A stretch of DNA of 64,000 nt from Thiorhodovibrio litoralis (lineage in GTDB: Bacteria > Pseudomonadota > Gammaproteobacteria > Chromatiales > Chromatiaceae): contig NZ_CP121473.1 in NCBI RefSeq assembly GCF_033954455.1, positions 5,132,501 through 5,196,500 on the forward strand, in the 5' to 3' direction. Positions 1 to 7,626 of the stretch are shown piece by piece. The notes under the pieces were generated by a model. It worked only from the letters and a program-made list of their open reading frames with translations. It was not told the DNA's origin and searched no databases. Made by a program: the position numbers and the translations under genes. Positions within the stretch are counted from its first letter, which is position 1, and each line of letters starts with the position of its first letter.

Positions 1-1
1 T

Positions 2-808
2 CCGCTCGCCGACTTGAAGCGCGACTTCGATGCCCTGGTGCTCTGCGGTGGCTCTGAGAAAGCGCGCGATCTCGACGTTCCCGGGCGCAGCTTCGACGGC
101 ATTCACTTCGCGATGGACTTCCTGCGGCCCAACTCCAAGCGGGTGCAGGGCGTCTATGTGCCGGAGGAGGACTTCATCAGCGCCGAGGGCAAGCAGGTTG
201 TGGTCATCGGCGGTGGCGACACCGGCTCAGACTGCATCGGCACCTCCAACCGCCACGGTGCCAAGACCGTCACCCAGATCGAGATCCTCGACAAACCGCC
301 AGCCAAGGAAGACAAAGGCCTGACTTGGCCCAACTGGCCGAACAAACTGCGCACCTCCACCTCGCAAGAGGAAGGCAGCAAGCGCATGTGGAATGTGCTG
401 ACAAAAGGCTTCGTCAGCGACGGCGAGAACCGCGTCAAGGCCGTCAAATACGTCCTGGTGCGCTGGGACAAGGACGACAGCGGCCGCTGGCAGATGAGCG
501 AAGTGCCGGGCTCAGAGGCCGAGATGCCCGCCGACCTGGTGCTGCTTGCCATGGGCTTCGTCCACCCGGTGCACGAAGGCATGCTCGATGAGCTGAAAGA
601 AAGCGCCAATCTTGCGCTCGACGGCCGTGGCAACGTCCAGGCCAGCACGGAAGGCGCGCAAGCCTACGCCACCAGCGTCGAAGGCGTCTTCGCCGCCGGC
701 GACATGCGCCGCGGCCAGTCCCTGGTGGTCTGGGCCATCCGCGAGGGCCGCCAATGCGCCCGCGCCGTCGATGAGTGGCTGATGGGGCGTAGCGATTTGC
801 CGCGCTAA
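2..808 (+). CDS. gltD: Glutamate synthase small (beta) subunit, C-terminal part
   Basis: The window opens inside this gene, so the start is not visible; the frame is open from base 2. GltD passes electrons from NADPH through FAD and iron-sulfur clusters to the GltB subunit, which makes glutamate from glutamine and 2-oxoglutarate. The visible part holds the nucleotide-binding motif GGGDTGSDC (about 205-232) and the C-terminal FAD-binding signature [13 protein letters not shown] (about 683-720), both typical of the GltD/pyridine nucleotide-disulphide oxidoreductase fold. The C-terminus is complete, ending at a TAA. The gltB partner would lie to the left, outside the window. Confidence 0.95.
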   Translation, partial: PLADLKRDFDALVLCGGSEKARDLDVPGRSFDGIHFAMDFLRPNSKRVQGVYVPEEDFISAEGKQVVVIGGGDTGSDCIGTSNRHGAKTVTQIEILDKPPAKEDKGLTWPNWPNKLRTSTSQEEGSKRMWNVLTKGFVSDGENRVKAVKYVLVRWDKDDSGRWQMSEVPGSEAEMPADLVLLAMGFVHPVHEGMLDELKESANLALDGRGNVQASTEGAQAYATSVEGVFAAGDMRRGQSLVVWAIREGRQCARAVDEWLMGRSDLPR

Positions 809-881
809 GCGCCACTCTTCGTAGCGGCGGTACCCAACAGCTAGCGAGCTCAATCTTCTCGGCGCTATCTTATTTTATAAA

Positions 882-2042
882 TCAGTCGAGTCCTTGCGCG
901 GCCAGTCGGTGAGTATGTGAAAGCATGTCTGCGCGTGAAGCATCATCCGCGCCGTCGAGTAACCTTTCTGTTTCAGATGCAAGCCAAGCCAGTCCTTGAC
1001 GGCACTCATCCGTCAATTGCCTGATCTGCTTCAGCGTGAGCCCGCAGGCGTCGATACCGAAACGCTGCATCTCTTTCAGTGAAACAAACCGCTTTGTGCC
1101 CCGCAAGGTGAGTGCCTGCATATCCTTCGGAATATACGCCGTGGTGCAGACCACATCGTAAATCGGCGCCAGGCGCACATCCGTCATGCTTGAATAGAGA
1201 ACGCCGAAATTCTTCAAATGCGCATCACCGTTTTGCAAAGACTGATTCAATAGCTGCGCCTTGAAAAATTGCGTCATGGCTCGCTGTCGATGCGCGGGAC
1301 TCACGAATTGCATAATACTCTTGGCTAATTGCTCGTAACTGCCAGTATATTTTTCATCTCGTGACTTGGCTTGCAGCACGCAGAAGTCTTCAAAACCCCA
1401 ATAGCCTCCGTGAGGATGCCGGTCAAAGCGGCGCATGACAAAAAGCCGCTCGTCTTCGGAAAGGTAAAACTCCGGCACTTCGACCTGTGCTTCTTGTAGA
1501 CAACGCATACAAAGCCATTCGTTGAGTGCCAGATGGGGATAATCTGATCCCCAGGATTTAACAACAAAGTCTTCGACCCGGAGAGTTGCTTTGTCTAGTA
1601 ATGGCGTTAGCACTTTGGGTTGGACACCGCTGAGGGGCGAGTTTAAGGCAAACCGCTGCACCAGAGCCTCAAACAGATCGGGCGATGGGCTGTCGAGCAC
1701 ATCCACCAAAGAGAGTTCGGCAGTGGCTGCATGCGCTCTCTCATTCAGGGTCACCCGGCCTTTCAGGCTGGGAGCTAAGAGCGACAACAGCGCAAAGTCA
1801 TCGGAAATGCCCAACTTGCCAAAGTGCTTTTTAATTACAGCAAGCAAATAGCCCTCGGGCAAATGCATCTCGAACACAGGAAGCAGGCGTCTGTGGGCGT
1901 AGCTCTTCGCTCGCACTGGCATGGTCAAGGACACGAAGGCGGTTGAAGCCTGCGTCTTGTAATTGAACACGCACTCACCCTCGGCCACTTGCAGCAGCTC
2001 ACCGGTGGGCTGGGTGGCGGTGAATGCTGGCAGGCGCTTCAT
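882..2042 (-). CDS. hipA: HipA-family serine/threonine kinase toxin
   Basis: A 386-residue HipA-like protein. HipA toxins phosphorylate a translation component (GltX in E. coli) and induce growth arrest. Visible features are the N-terminal HipA subdomain, the SGVQPK loop (residues 138-143), the catalytic loop NGDAHLKNF (271-279) and the metal-binding aspartate in PIYDVV (D296). All key kinase residues appear present, so the toxin may be active. The start codon overlaps the stop codon of the upstream antitoxin gene by ATGA (2039-2042), the usual hipBA arrangement. The actual target in this organism cannot be inferred. Confidence 0.9.
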   Translation of the reverse strand: MKRLPAFTATQPTGELLQVAEGECVFNYKTQASTAFVSLTMPVRAKSYAHRRLLPVFEMHLPEGYLLAVIKKHFGKLGISDDFALLSLLAPSLKGRVTLNERAHAATAELSLVDVLDSPSPDLFEALVQRFALNSPLSGVQPKVLTPLLDKATLRVEDFVVKSWGSDYPHLALNEWLCMRCLQEAQVEVPEFYLSEDERLFVMRRFDRHPHGGYWGFEDFCVLQAKSRDEKYTGSYEQLAKSIMQFVSPAHRQRAMTQFFKAQLLNQSLQNGDAHLKNFGVLYSSMTDVRLAPIYDVVCTTAYIPKDMQALTLRGTKRFVSLKEMQRFGIDACGLTLKQIRQLTDECRQGLAWLASETERLLDGADDASRADMLSHTHRLAAQGLD

Positions 2043-2281
2043 CGCTGGTCGCGCAGTTGCTCGAAGGTCGGAAAGGGCGACTGCGGCATGGGTTCGAGTG
2101 CAAACCCCAGGTAATCAAACATCTTCAAAACCTTGCGCAGTCCGACATCGCCAGCACGCCCCTGCTCGAAGGCGTTGATCGTGCTGCGGGAAACAGCCAG
2201 ATCCTGAGCCATCCGCTGCTGGGTGATGCCCTTGGTTTGGCGTGTGTGCTTCAGAAACTGACCAAGCGTGCAAAAGTCCAT
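2039..2281 (-). CDS. hipB: HipB-like XRE-family antitoxin
   Basis: An 80-residue protein with a Cro/C1-type helix-turn-helix; the segment ITQQRMAQDLAVSRSTINAFE covers the recognition helices (about residues 18-40). HipB proteins neutralise HipA and repress the operon. The open frame extends upstream to 2329, but the ATG at 2281 gives a normal HipB N-terminus (MDFCTLGQFLK) and is preferred. It overlaps hipA by four bases, which suggests translational coupling. Confidence 0.85.
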   Translation of the reverse strand: MDFCTLGQFLKHTRQTKGITQQRMAQDLAVSRSTINAFEQGRAGDVGLRKVLKMFDYLGFALEPMPQSPFPTFEQLRDQR

Positions 2282-2448
2282 TGTCTGAAATATTCGACAT
2301 AGTGGCTTGATAAGGTGGAAATGTAGCATATTTCGAGCACCCCGGTTGGGTTAGACTCCGGAGATGGTGCGCAGGGCTGGCGCGTGAAACCGTATCTCGA
2401 CAAGCAGTGAAATCGGCTTGGAAATCGGTCTTTAAGCCTGCCAGGCTG

Positions 2449-2466
2449 TACGGAAAATAAACCGTA
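2449..2466. promoter_or_regulatory. Short inverted repeat, possible operator
   Basis: TACGG (2449-2453) and CCGTA (2462-2466) are separated by eight A/T-only bases, 13 bases upstream of the DUF1778 remnant start. Ribbon-helix-helix antitoxins commonly bind such palindromes and repress their own operon. The pairing is visible in the sequence; the function is inference. Confidence 0.3.
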
Positions 2467-2478
2467 TAGAGAAAAAGC

Positions 2479-2658
2479 ATGAATGAAGCTATCGAGCGAT
2501 TCGACATCCGCTTGCCCGACAACGCCAAGCAACTGCTCATGCAGGCGGCGGACATCAGCGGTAACACCCTGACCGGCCTCGTCTTGAATGCCGCCCTGGA
2601 CAAGGCCCATGAGCGACACATACATCAACCTACGGTCTTGTATAGGAGAACACCATGA
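2479..2658 (+). pseudogene. DUF1778 (TacA-like) antitoxin, truncated
   Basis: A 59-codon frame whose first ~45 residues (MNEAIERFDIRLPDNAKQLL onward) match the ribbon-helix-helix N-terminus of DUF1778 antitoxins, which are usually about 90 residues and pair with a GNAT acetyltransferase toxin. The C-terminal toxin-binding region is missing: after the HERHIHQ segment the frame runs into the leader of the next gene, and no GNAT toxin follows. Its TGA overlaps the ATG of the downstream RiPP precursor (ATGA, 2655-2658), so whatever drives this remnant could also drive the precursor. Probably a deletion product that placed the precursor behind an antitoxin promoter. Confidence 0.6.
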
Positions 2659-2954
2659 ACGACCAATCCAAACAGTATCAGCAACTCATTGCCAAGTGCT
2701 GGGCCGACGAGGCATTTAAGCAGCGGCTCCTGGCAAACCCCGCTGAGACGCTCAAGTCCGAGGGTATCGAGGTGCCTGAGGGTGTTCGGGTGCAGGCAGT
2801 GGAGAACACTGCGGAGGTCTTTAATCTGGTGATTCCCGGGTGCCCAGCACAGATCGGCGAGGAGGATTTATTGTATGCGGCGGGGGGTGCAGGATGCCCG
2901 TACGAGGACTGTGGGGCGGTTGGGGCGGCGGGCACACGACATCATTTGAGGTGA
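2655..2954 (+). CDS. NHLP-leader RiPP precursor 1
   Basis: A 99-residue precursor with a nitrile-hydratase-alpha-like leader (NHLP/proteusin type): MNDQSKQYQQLIAKCWADEA begins a helical leader of about 75 residues. A Gly-Gly site (LYAAGG|AG, near residues 76-80) fits cleavage by a C39 peptidase. The predicted core is short, Gly/Ala-rich and holds two cysteines (GCPYEDCGAVGAAGTRHHLR). A strong ribosome site (AGGAG, 2644-2648) precedes the ATG. The leader is nearly identical to precursor 2 at 4658 while the cores differ, as expected for paralogous RiPP precursors. It is convergent with the radical SAM gene, with a 19-base gap. The final structure is unknown; thioether formation at the cysteines is a guess. 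Confidence 0.8.
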   Translation: MNDQSKQYQQLIAKCWADEAFKQRLLANPAETLKSEGIEVPEGVRVQAVENTAEVFNLVIPGCPAQIGEEDLLYAAGGAGCPYEDCGAVGAAGTRHHLR

Positions 2955-2973
2955 AAGCCACGATTAATGAGCT

Positions 2974-4461
2974 TCACGTCCGCTCTGCAGAGCTGAGGGT
3001 CTCGATCTGCTCGCGCAGGTAATCGCGATCAGCGTCCGGCAAATAGCTCCAGCCGTGGATCAAGTCTTCGCACACCGTTTTGATCTCTTGGCAGAAGTGG
3101 GCATCGGGGCGGTGAGGGTCACCGGTCCGGGCCTGGTTATCATAGAAGCAGCCCCCGCCGCACAGGTAGCGAGCCCAGCAGCCCCGGCAGACGGGTAAAT
3201 TGTCCACCACGGCACGGTGATAGTCGTTCAATTCACCCGCGCGATAGTCATCGAGATGACCGAGGCGGGTCTCCGTCAAGCCGACAAAGCGGTGACAGGG
3301 ATAGAGCTCGCCACTCACCGAGATCCCAGCTATTCCCCGACCGACACCGCACGCCACCTGGCGCTTCCGGCCACTGACCAGATACTGCAGCAAGGCCATG
3401 GCCATGGGCGCTGTATGGGCGACGAGTGTGCGCTCATGCGTTGCGGCGAAGAGCCGGGCCACTTCAGCGCGCTGGTCGGCAAGGAACCGGTCATCGACCG
3501 TGATCGGGTCGGGTTGCTCTGCGGTCTTGGGACCGTGCGGCGTTGCATCCGCCAGGATCGCCGGCGATGCCCGAGACAAGCTCAGTGTGGTAAAGCCGAT
3601 CTCGGCTAACCCCTGGCGAATGGCTGTGGGGTCAGCGTCCTCGCAGAGGGTGGCGCGGGCGGTGAGCTCGGGAAAGACTGCGCGAAGCTTCTGGACGTTG
3701 GCGCGGAGGCGTTGGTAGGAACCGCGACCGTTCTTGAACGGGCGCTGGCGATCCTGAATATCCGGGGGGCCATCGCAACTGATCAAAGGGTCGATGTTCT
3801 CGGCCTTGAGGTAGGCGATGATCGGGTCGTTGAGCAGGGTGGCGTTGGTGGTCATGTTAAAGTCGACCCGCTTCCCGCGGCTGGCGGCCTGTTCCTTGGC
3901 GTAGCTGACCACTTGTTGCAGGAGCGGAAAATTAAGCAGGGGCTCGCCGCCGAAAAAGCCGATGTGGACCTGCCCGGCATCCAGGGAGTTATCCATCAGC
4001 CAGTCCACAGCGTTGCGGGCGGTGTCCCAGCTCATGACGCCCTTGTTGCCGTACTCCCCACCCTTTCCGTAGCAGTAGACGCAGCGCAGGTTACAGGTCT
4101 GGGTGAGAAAGAGCGCGATGTTGACGACCGGGTAAGGTCGCGCCGAGGTCGGGTCGGCGGTGGTCTCCGGGGCTTGATCGGGGGCCGTCTCTGGCGGCAA
4201 AGCGGTGTCTGTCGGCTCGGTCGGCGGGACCAGGCCCGTCTCACGCAGTACCTGCATCAGTGCCTCGGGGATCAGGCTACCCGGGCCGGGTATGAGCCGA
4301 CGGAGGGTCAGGGCCAAGGCGGGGCGGATGGGGATAGCCACCAGATCGGCCACCCGAAACAGGCTGTAGGTGCCGTCACGCTCGACAATATGATGATCCG
4401 CCAGTGTGACGTTGCCGTGGTAACTGCGGCCCTGATGGGTAATTTCGTACGGCCCGAACAT
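2974..4461 (-). CDS. Radical SAM/SPASM peptide maturase
   Basis: A 495-residue enzyme. An N-terminal region (1-105) that could bind the leader ends in an acidic/Pro-Thr-rich linker; the radical SAM core follows with the [4Fe-4S] motif CNLRCVYC (Cys123, 127, 130) and the GGEP motif (FFGGEPLL). A C-terminal SPASM domain carries auxiliary-cluster cysteines (CGVGRG, LYPCH, CRGCWARYLCGGGC, HFCQE). The overall pattern resembles the QhpD/ranthipeptide and sactipeptide maturases, which form thioether links to cysteine, fitting the cysteine-containing cores nearby. It lies between the two precursor genes on the opposite strand, so it probably acts on both. The exact chemistry cannot be read from sequence. 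Confidence 0.85.
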   Translation of the reverse strand: MFGPYEITHQGRSYHGNVTLADHHIVERDGTYSLFRVADLVAIPIRPALALTLRRLIPGPGSLIPEALMQVLRETGLVPPTEPTDTALPPETAPDQAPETTADPTSARPYPVVNIALFLTQTCNLRCVYCYGKGGEYGNKGVMSWDTARNAVDWLMDNSLDAGQVHIGFFGGEPLLNFPLLQQVVSYAKEQAASRGKRVDFNMTTNATLLNDPIIAYLKAENIDPLISCDGPPDIQDRQRPFKNGRGSYQRLRANVQKLRAVFPELTARATLCEDADPTAIRQGLAEIGFTTLSLSRASPAILADATPHGPKTAEQPDPITVDDRFLADQRAEVARLFAATHERTLVAHTAPMAMALLQYLVSGRKRQVACGVGRGIAGISVSGELYPCHRFVGLTETRLGHLDDYRAGELNDYHRAVVDNLPVCRGCWARYLCGGGCFYDNQARTGDPHRPDAHFCQEIKTVCEDLIHGWSYLPDADRDYLREQIETLSSAERT

Positions 4462-4541
4462 GTTTGTCTCCAGTGCGTTGCTTATTGGGGAGCTTACTAG
4501 TGCTCAGCCTGTGTTATAACGGGGGCGATCAGGTAAATCAG

Positions 4542-4547
4542 TATAAT
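4542..4547 (+). promoter_or_regulatory. Candidate -10 box upstream of precursor 2
   Basis: A perfect TATAAT hexamer lies 110 bases before the precursor 2 start, in the 196-base divergent region between the radical SAM gene and precursor 2. No good -35 hexamer is visible at 16-18 bases, so this is a weak candidate. Confidence 0.25.
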
Positions 4548-4657
4548 CGGACATGCGGTCAGCCGCGTCCTGATCTGATCAAGCGGTTTGGGTTCTGCTC
4601 CTCGCCCGAACGGCTGCGAGTGGCCCGAGGGGCCATCATTAACCACTGGTGAGCAAC

Positions 4658-4966
4658 ATGAACGACCAATCCAGACAGTATCAGCAACTCATCGCCAAGT
4701 GCTGGGCCGACGAGGCCTTCAAGCAGCGGCTCCTGTCCAACCCGGCTGAGACGCTCAAAGACGAGGGGCTTGAGGTGCCCGAGGGAGTTCAAGTTCAGGT
4801 GTTGGAAAACACCGCGCAGGTTTTGAACCTGGTGATTCCATCACGGCCTACCGAACTTTCGGATGAAGAGTTGCACGCAAGCGGGTTGGCGGGAGGATGC
4901 GGGGATAGCACAACCTGCGGTTTTTATGAGGGCTGCTTTACATTCGGATATACCCGTACGTTTTAG
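4658..4966 (+). CDS. NHLP-leader RiPP precursor 2
   Basis: A 102-residue precursor with almost the same leader as the gene at 2655 (MNDQSRQYQQLIAKCWADEA). The predicted cleavage site is SGLAGG|CGD; the core of about 22 residues contains Cys-Gly-Asp, Thr-Cys-Gly and Gly-Cys-Phe segments (three cysteines) and ends in aromatic/Thr/Arg residues (FGYTRTF). The open frame begins nine bases earlier with GTG, but the ATG at 4658 matches precursor 1. It is divergent from the maturase gene and faces the transporter genes. No lanthionine synthetase or YcaO gene is nearby, so modification most likely depends on the radical SAM enzyme. Confidence 0.8.
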   Translation: MNDQSRQYQQLIAKCWADEAFKQRLLSNPAETLKDEGLEVPEGVQVQVLENTAQVLNLVIPSRPTELSDEELHASGLAGGCGDSTTCGFYEGCFTFGYTRTF

Positions 4967-5288
4967 GATAGCACCCTGCGCGCGGCATTCGTTGCAGATA
5001 GCGGTTCAATAGTGTTTAGCGATTTTCATACGAGATTCAGGGTACGAGGTGGAAGGTTGGGTAAGCAGCTTTGCTGTGCTGAACGCGACTTTCTTTGCTA
5101 TTGGCGACACCCCATACCAGCGTGCAGTCGGAGGTCGCTTAGCGCGGGCGGATAAGGTTACCGGTGAGGTGAAGATTTTTCAGCACTGTGACCCAGACCC
5201 TGATGAATCGCCCTTGGTGCTGACGAGGCCGCGCAGCCCGCCATGCAGCCATCGATACCAACGCCACATGGTCAGCCGGAGTCGATTT
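4967..5288. other. Non-coding stretch after precursor 2
   Basis: No convincing gene. An open frame at 5049-5345 has no recognisable protein features, unusual composition and no good ribosome site; I treat it as chance. This stretch leads into the duplicated 5' end of the secretion gene. Confidence 0.4.
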
Positions 5289-5481
5289 GGAGCCTTTTGC
5301 CGCCGCTTCGGGAACTGGCAACTATTCGAATACTTAGGTGGGTGATTTCACCCTGGCATCCCGAGCAGAATAACCATGCTATTTCGTTCGCAGGTTCTCG
5401 TAAAAGTCACCGATCCTGATCAACTCGATCAGCTTCTGAGCGTCGTCCGCCCTCGGCATGTGCTGGGGTTTGGCGTTGTTG
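5289..5481 (+). repeat. Direct repeat, copy 1 (5' end of HlyD-like gene)
   Basis: Matches 6275-6469, about 988 bases downstream. The coding part (5376-5481 against 6364-6469) shows about ten mismatches in 106 bases by eye; the upstream part is more diverged but shares blocks such as GGGAACTGG and CCCTGGCATCCCGAG. The two copies flank a toxin-antitoxin pair. Confidence 0.8.
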
Positions 5482-5501
5482 ATGAGCTGAATTCCCTTTA
5501 G
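5376..5501 (+). pseudogene. Truncated duplicate of the NHLM HlyD-like secretion gene
   Basis: 41 codons beginning MLFRSQVLVKVTDPDQLDQL, the same start as the full gene at 6364 (MLFRPQALAKVTDPDQLDQL). After FGVV the frame leaves homology and stops at TAG (5499-5501). It lacks the membrane anchor and periplasmic domains, so it is a remnant left by duplication or by insertion of the neighbouring toxin-antitoxin genes. Confidence 0.75.
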
Positions 5502-5553
5502 GTCCTCTTTTGAGACGCGCGCGATGGCGTCGACGAATCATGGGTGCGAAAGA

Positions 5554-5838
5554 ATGACGGTTGCGGACATGCTGAAACAGGCTGGTGAGACTGAATCGCA
5601 GGTGCTCAAAGAGCATCTTATCTTGCTCGCACTCTCCAAAATCAGTCGGTACGAGACGGAGTGTGCGCTCTTCGAGGCCAAATATGCTGAGCCGTTCGAC
5701 GCCTTTCAGCGACGCATGCTGGCCATGAAAAACCAGGAAGATTTCGCGGCCGATGACGACCTGCTGGATTGGGAGTTTGCTGATCGGGCGTTGCGCGGAT
5801 GGAATGAAAAACTGGATGCGCTAAGGCATGTTGATTGA
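5554..5838 (+). CDS. Putative antitoxin paired with TumE/DUF6516 toxin
   Basis: A 94-residue helical protein starting MTVADMLKQAGETESQVLKE. It resembles the small proteins encoded directly before DUF6516 (TumE-family) toxins: a charged N-terminal helix, a central RYETECALFEAKY segment and an acidic end with DLLDWEFA. The frame is open from 5524, but the ATG at 5554 is preferred. It overlaps the next gene by 11 bases, typical of a toxin-antitoxin pair. The family assignment rests on remembered similarity and position. Confidence 0.55.
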   Translation: MTVADMLKQAGETESQVLKEHLILLALSKISRYETECALFEAKYAEPFDAFQRRMLAMKNQEDFAADDDLLDWEFADRALRGWNEKLDALRHVD

Positions 5839-6202
5839 TCTGATCAAGCGATACAGCGCCATCATCCAATCCTGGACGGTCACGAATTTCGACCGGGAAG
5901 GCGAAGACCTTAGACTGAAAGCGCAGATTGTTTTTTTGGATGGAAGTCAGCTTCATATCCGACAGATTGTCATTGACGGACACCTGCTGAAATATGCCTA
6001 TCAATGGCAAACTCAAGAAGGAGCGCTGATCATTCGCTGGGACAATGCAGAGCACTGGTCGGATGTCGCTACCTTCCCGCACCATAAGCATGTTTCCAGA
6101 AATGAAGACGTCAAAGTGATGCCTTCCAATGGCGCTGAACTGGCGCTGGTTCTTGAAGAGATTGCCTTGTTGCTCGAATCCGTCGGACACTCATTGCGAT
6201 GA
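5828..6202 (+). CDS. TumE-family (DUF6516) toxin
   Basis: A 124-residue protein with the features of DUF6516/TumE toxins: an N-terminal beta-rich half (LRLKAQIVFLDGSQLHIRQ), the conserved KYAYQWQ segment and the IIRWDNAEHW...ATFPHHKH motif. The molecular target of this family is poorly known. The pair with the upstream gene sits exactly between two copies of the HlyD gene 5' end, suggesting it arrived as a module or that the duplication formed around it. Confidence 0.7.
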   Translation: MLIDLIKRYSAIIQSWTVTNFDREGEDLRLKAQIVFLDGSQLHIRQIVIDGHLLKYAYQWQTQEGALIIRWDNAEHWSDVATFPHHKHVSRNEDVKVMPSNGAELALVLEEIALLLESVGHSLR

Positions 6203-6274
6203 ATTCTAATTTCCAGCTGCGCCTCTGCCCTGGCGCTCGTCTCCTAACCGATGGTGGGACTGGGCTGATTGCTC

Positions 6275-6469
6275 GGAGCGCTTCGCCGTCGCTGTGGGAA
6301 CTGGCTATGATACGAAATACATCGGTAAGTGAGTTTACCCTGGCATCCCGAGCCGACTAAATCATGCTATTTCGCCCGCAGGCCCTTGCGAAGGTCACCG
6401 ATCCTGATCAACTCGATCAGCTTCTGAGTGTCGTCCGCCCTCGGCATGTGCTCGGGTTTGGCGTTGTTG
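6275..6469 (+). repeat. Direct repeat, copy 2 (intact HlyD-like gene start)
   Basis: Second copy of the repeat at 5289-5481. Here the coding part continues into the full-length gene. Confidence 0.8.
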
Positions 6470-7626
6470 CTGCCGTCATGGTCGCGGGTTTGATCTGGAG
6501 CATCTTGTCCACGGCGCCGGTGATTGTCGGTGGCCCCGGGGTTCTGCTCTCGTCCGCCGGCGTGGCTGCGGTGACCGCCGAGGGGAGCGGGCATATTGAC
6601 GCGATTTTGGTTCAGCCTGGTGATGCGGTCACTCTGGGCCAACCAATCGCCAGAATTCGCCAGCCCGAGCGGCTTGATGAGCTCGAGGCGGCCGAGGATG
6701 AGGCCCGCGATGTCAATGATCGGTATGAGCTTCTGCAAACCGAGTTTGCCGCTCAAGATCAAATCCAGACGGACTTGATGGCGCGTCTGCGCGCGGCGGA
6801 TGCGGAGCGCGTTGCGACTCTGGAGAAGCAACGCGCGGTGCTGGCCAAGCGCACCGAAGGCGAGGCTCGGTTGCAGGGTAAGGGCATGGTGAGTGCCGTC
6901 AATCAGTTCGAGACCGCGCAGCTCTTGGCAAAGGTGGAGCATGAAATCGCGACCGCGCGGAATCGCATGGTCGAGACGTCGCTGCAGCAGGAGCAGGACG
7001 CGGCCCGGCGACACCAGGAACTGGCGGAGCTGCGTATCCAGTCACTGAATCTGCGCCGGCGCGCCGCCAATCTGCGCCGAGACTACGATCGGGACGGTCA
7101 AGTGCTCGCCACCGCGACAGGGGACCTCGCCGAACTGGGCGCTGATGTGAACGATCCTGTCACTCCCGGGCAGGTCATTGCACGGCTGTTGGTCGATGGT
7201 GCGGAGGAGGCGCCGCTGACCGCCGTTGCCTATTTGCCGGCTGGTGACGGAAAAAAGGTCAAAATCGACATGCCGGCGCGGGTTTCGCCCTCAACGGTGA
7301 AGGTGGAGCTTGACGGCTATATTCATGGCCGTGTGATTCGGGTCGCGGAACTGCCTTCCAGTCGCGAAGGCTTGATGCGCCGCCTCAAGAATGCCGTGTT
7401 TGTGGATGAGATTCTCAGCTCTGGCACGCCATTTGAGGTAGAGGTGGAGTTGCAGCGCGATGCAACAACACCTAGCGGTTACGCCTGGACCTCGGGCCAA
7501 GGCCCTGACATCCCGATTGAGCCCGGCACCTTGGCCCGCTCCGAGGTGGTGGTGGAGCGTATTCATCTGATCAGCCTCTTGTTCCCGGCGATGGAATACG
7601 TCTACGGCTGGTTCCGCGCGCTATGA
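6364..7626 (+). CDS. NHLP bacteriocin system secretion protein (HlyD family)
   Basis: 420 residues, matching the usual length (about 420) of the NHLM HlyD-type secretion protein. It has one membrane segment (about residues 34-55, VVAAVMVAGLIWSILS), then a lipoyl-like half motif (EGSGHIDAILVQPGDAVTLGQ), a long coiled-coil hairpin (about 100-250, rich in Glu/Arg/Gln) and a beta-barrel C-terminus. In these systems the protein bridges the inner-membrane ABC transporter to the outer envelope. Its stop overlaps the start of the ABC gene by four bases (7623-7626), so the genes are co-translated. Confidence 0.88.
   Translation: MLFRPQALAKVTDPDQLDQLLSVVRPRHVLGFGVVAAVMVAGLIWSILSTAPVIVGGPGVLLSSAGVAAVTAEGSGHIDAILVQPGDAVTLGQPIARIRQPERLDELEAAEDEARDVNDRYELLQTEFAAQDQIQTDLMARLRAADAERVATLEKQRAVLAKRTEGEARLQGKGMVSAVNQFETAQLLAKVEHEIATARNRMVETSLQQEQDAARRHQELAELRIQSLNLRRRAANLRRDYDRDGQVLATATGDLAELGADVNDPVTPGQVIARLLVDGAEEAPLTAVAYLPAGDGKKVKIDMPARVSPSTVKVELDGYIHGRVIRVAELPSSREGLMRRLKNAVFVDEILSSGTPFEVEVELQRDATTPSGYAWTSGQGPDIPIEPGTLARSEVVVERIHLISLLFPAMEYVYGWFRAL

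Noticed and set aside
5049-5345. 98-codon plus-strand frame between precursor 2 and the truncated HlyD copy
   Set aside because: No recognisable fold or signal, no good ribosome site, and its 3' part lies in the duplicated non-coding sequence.
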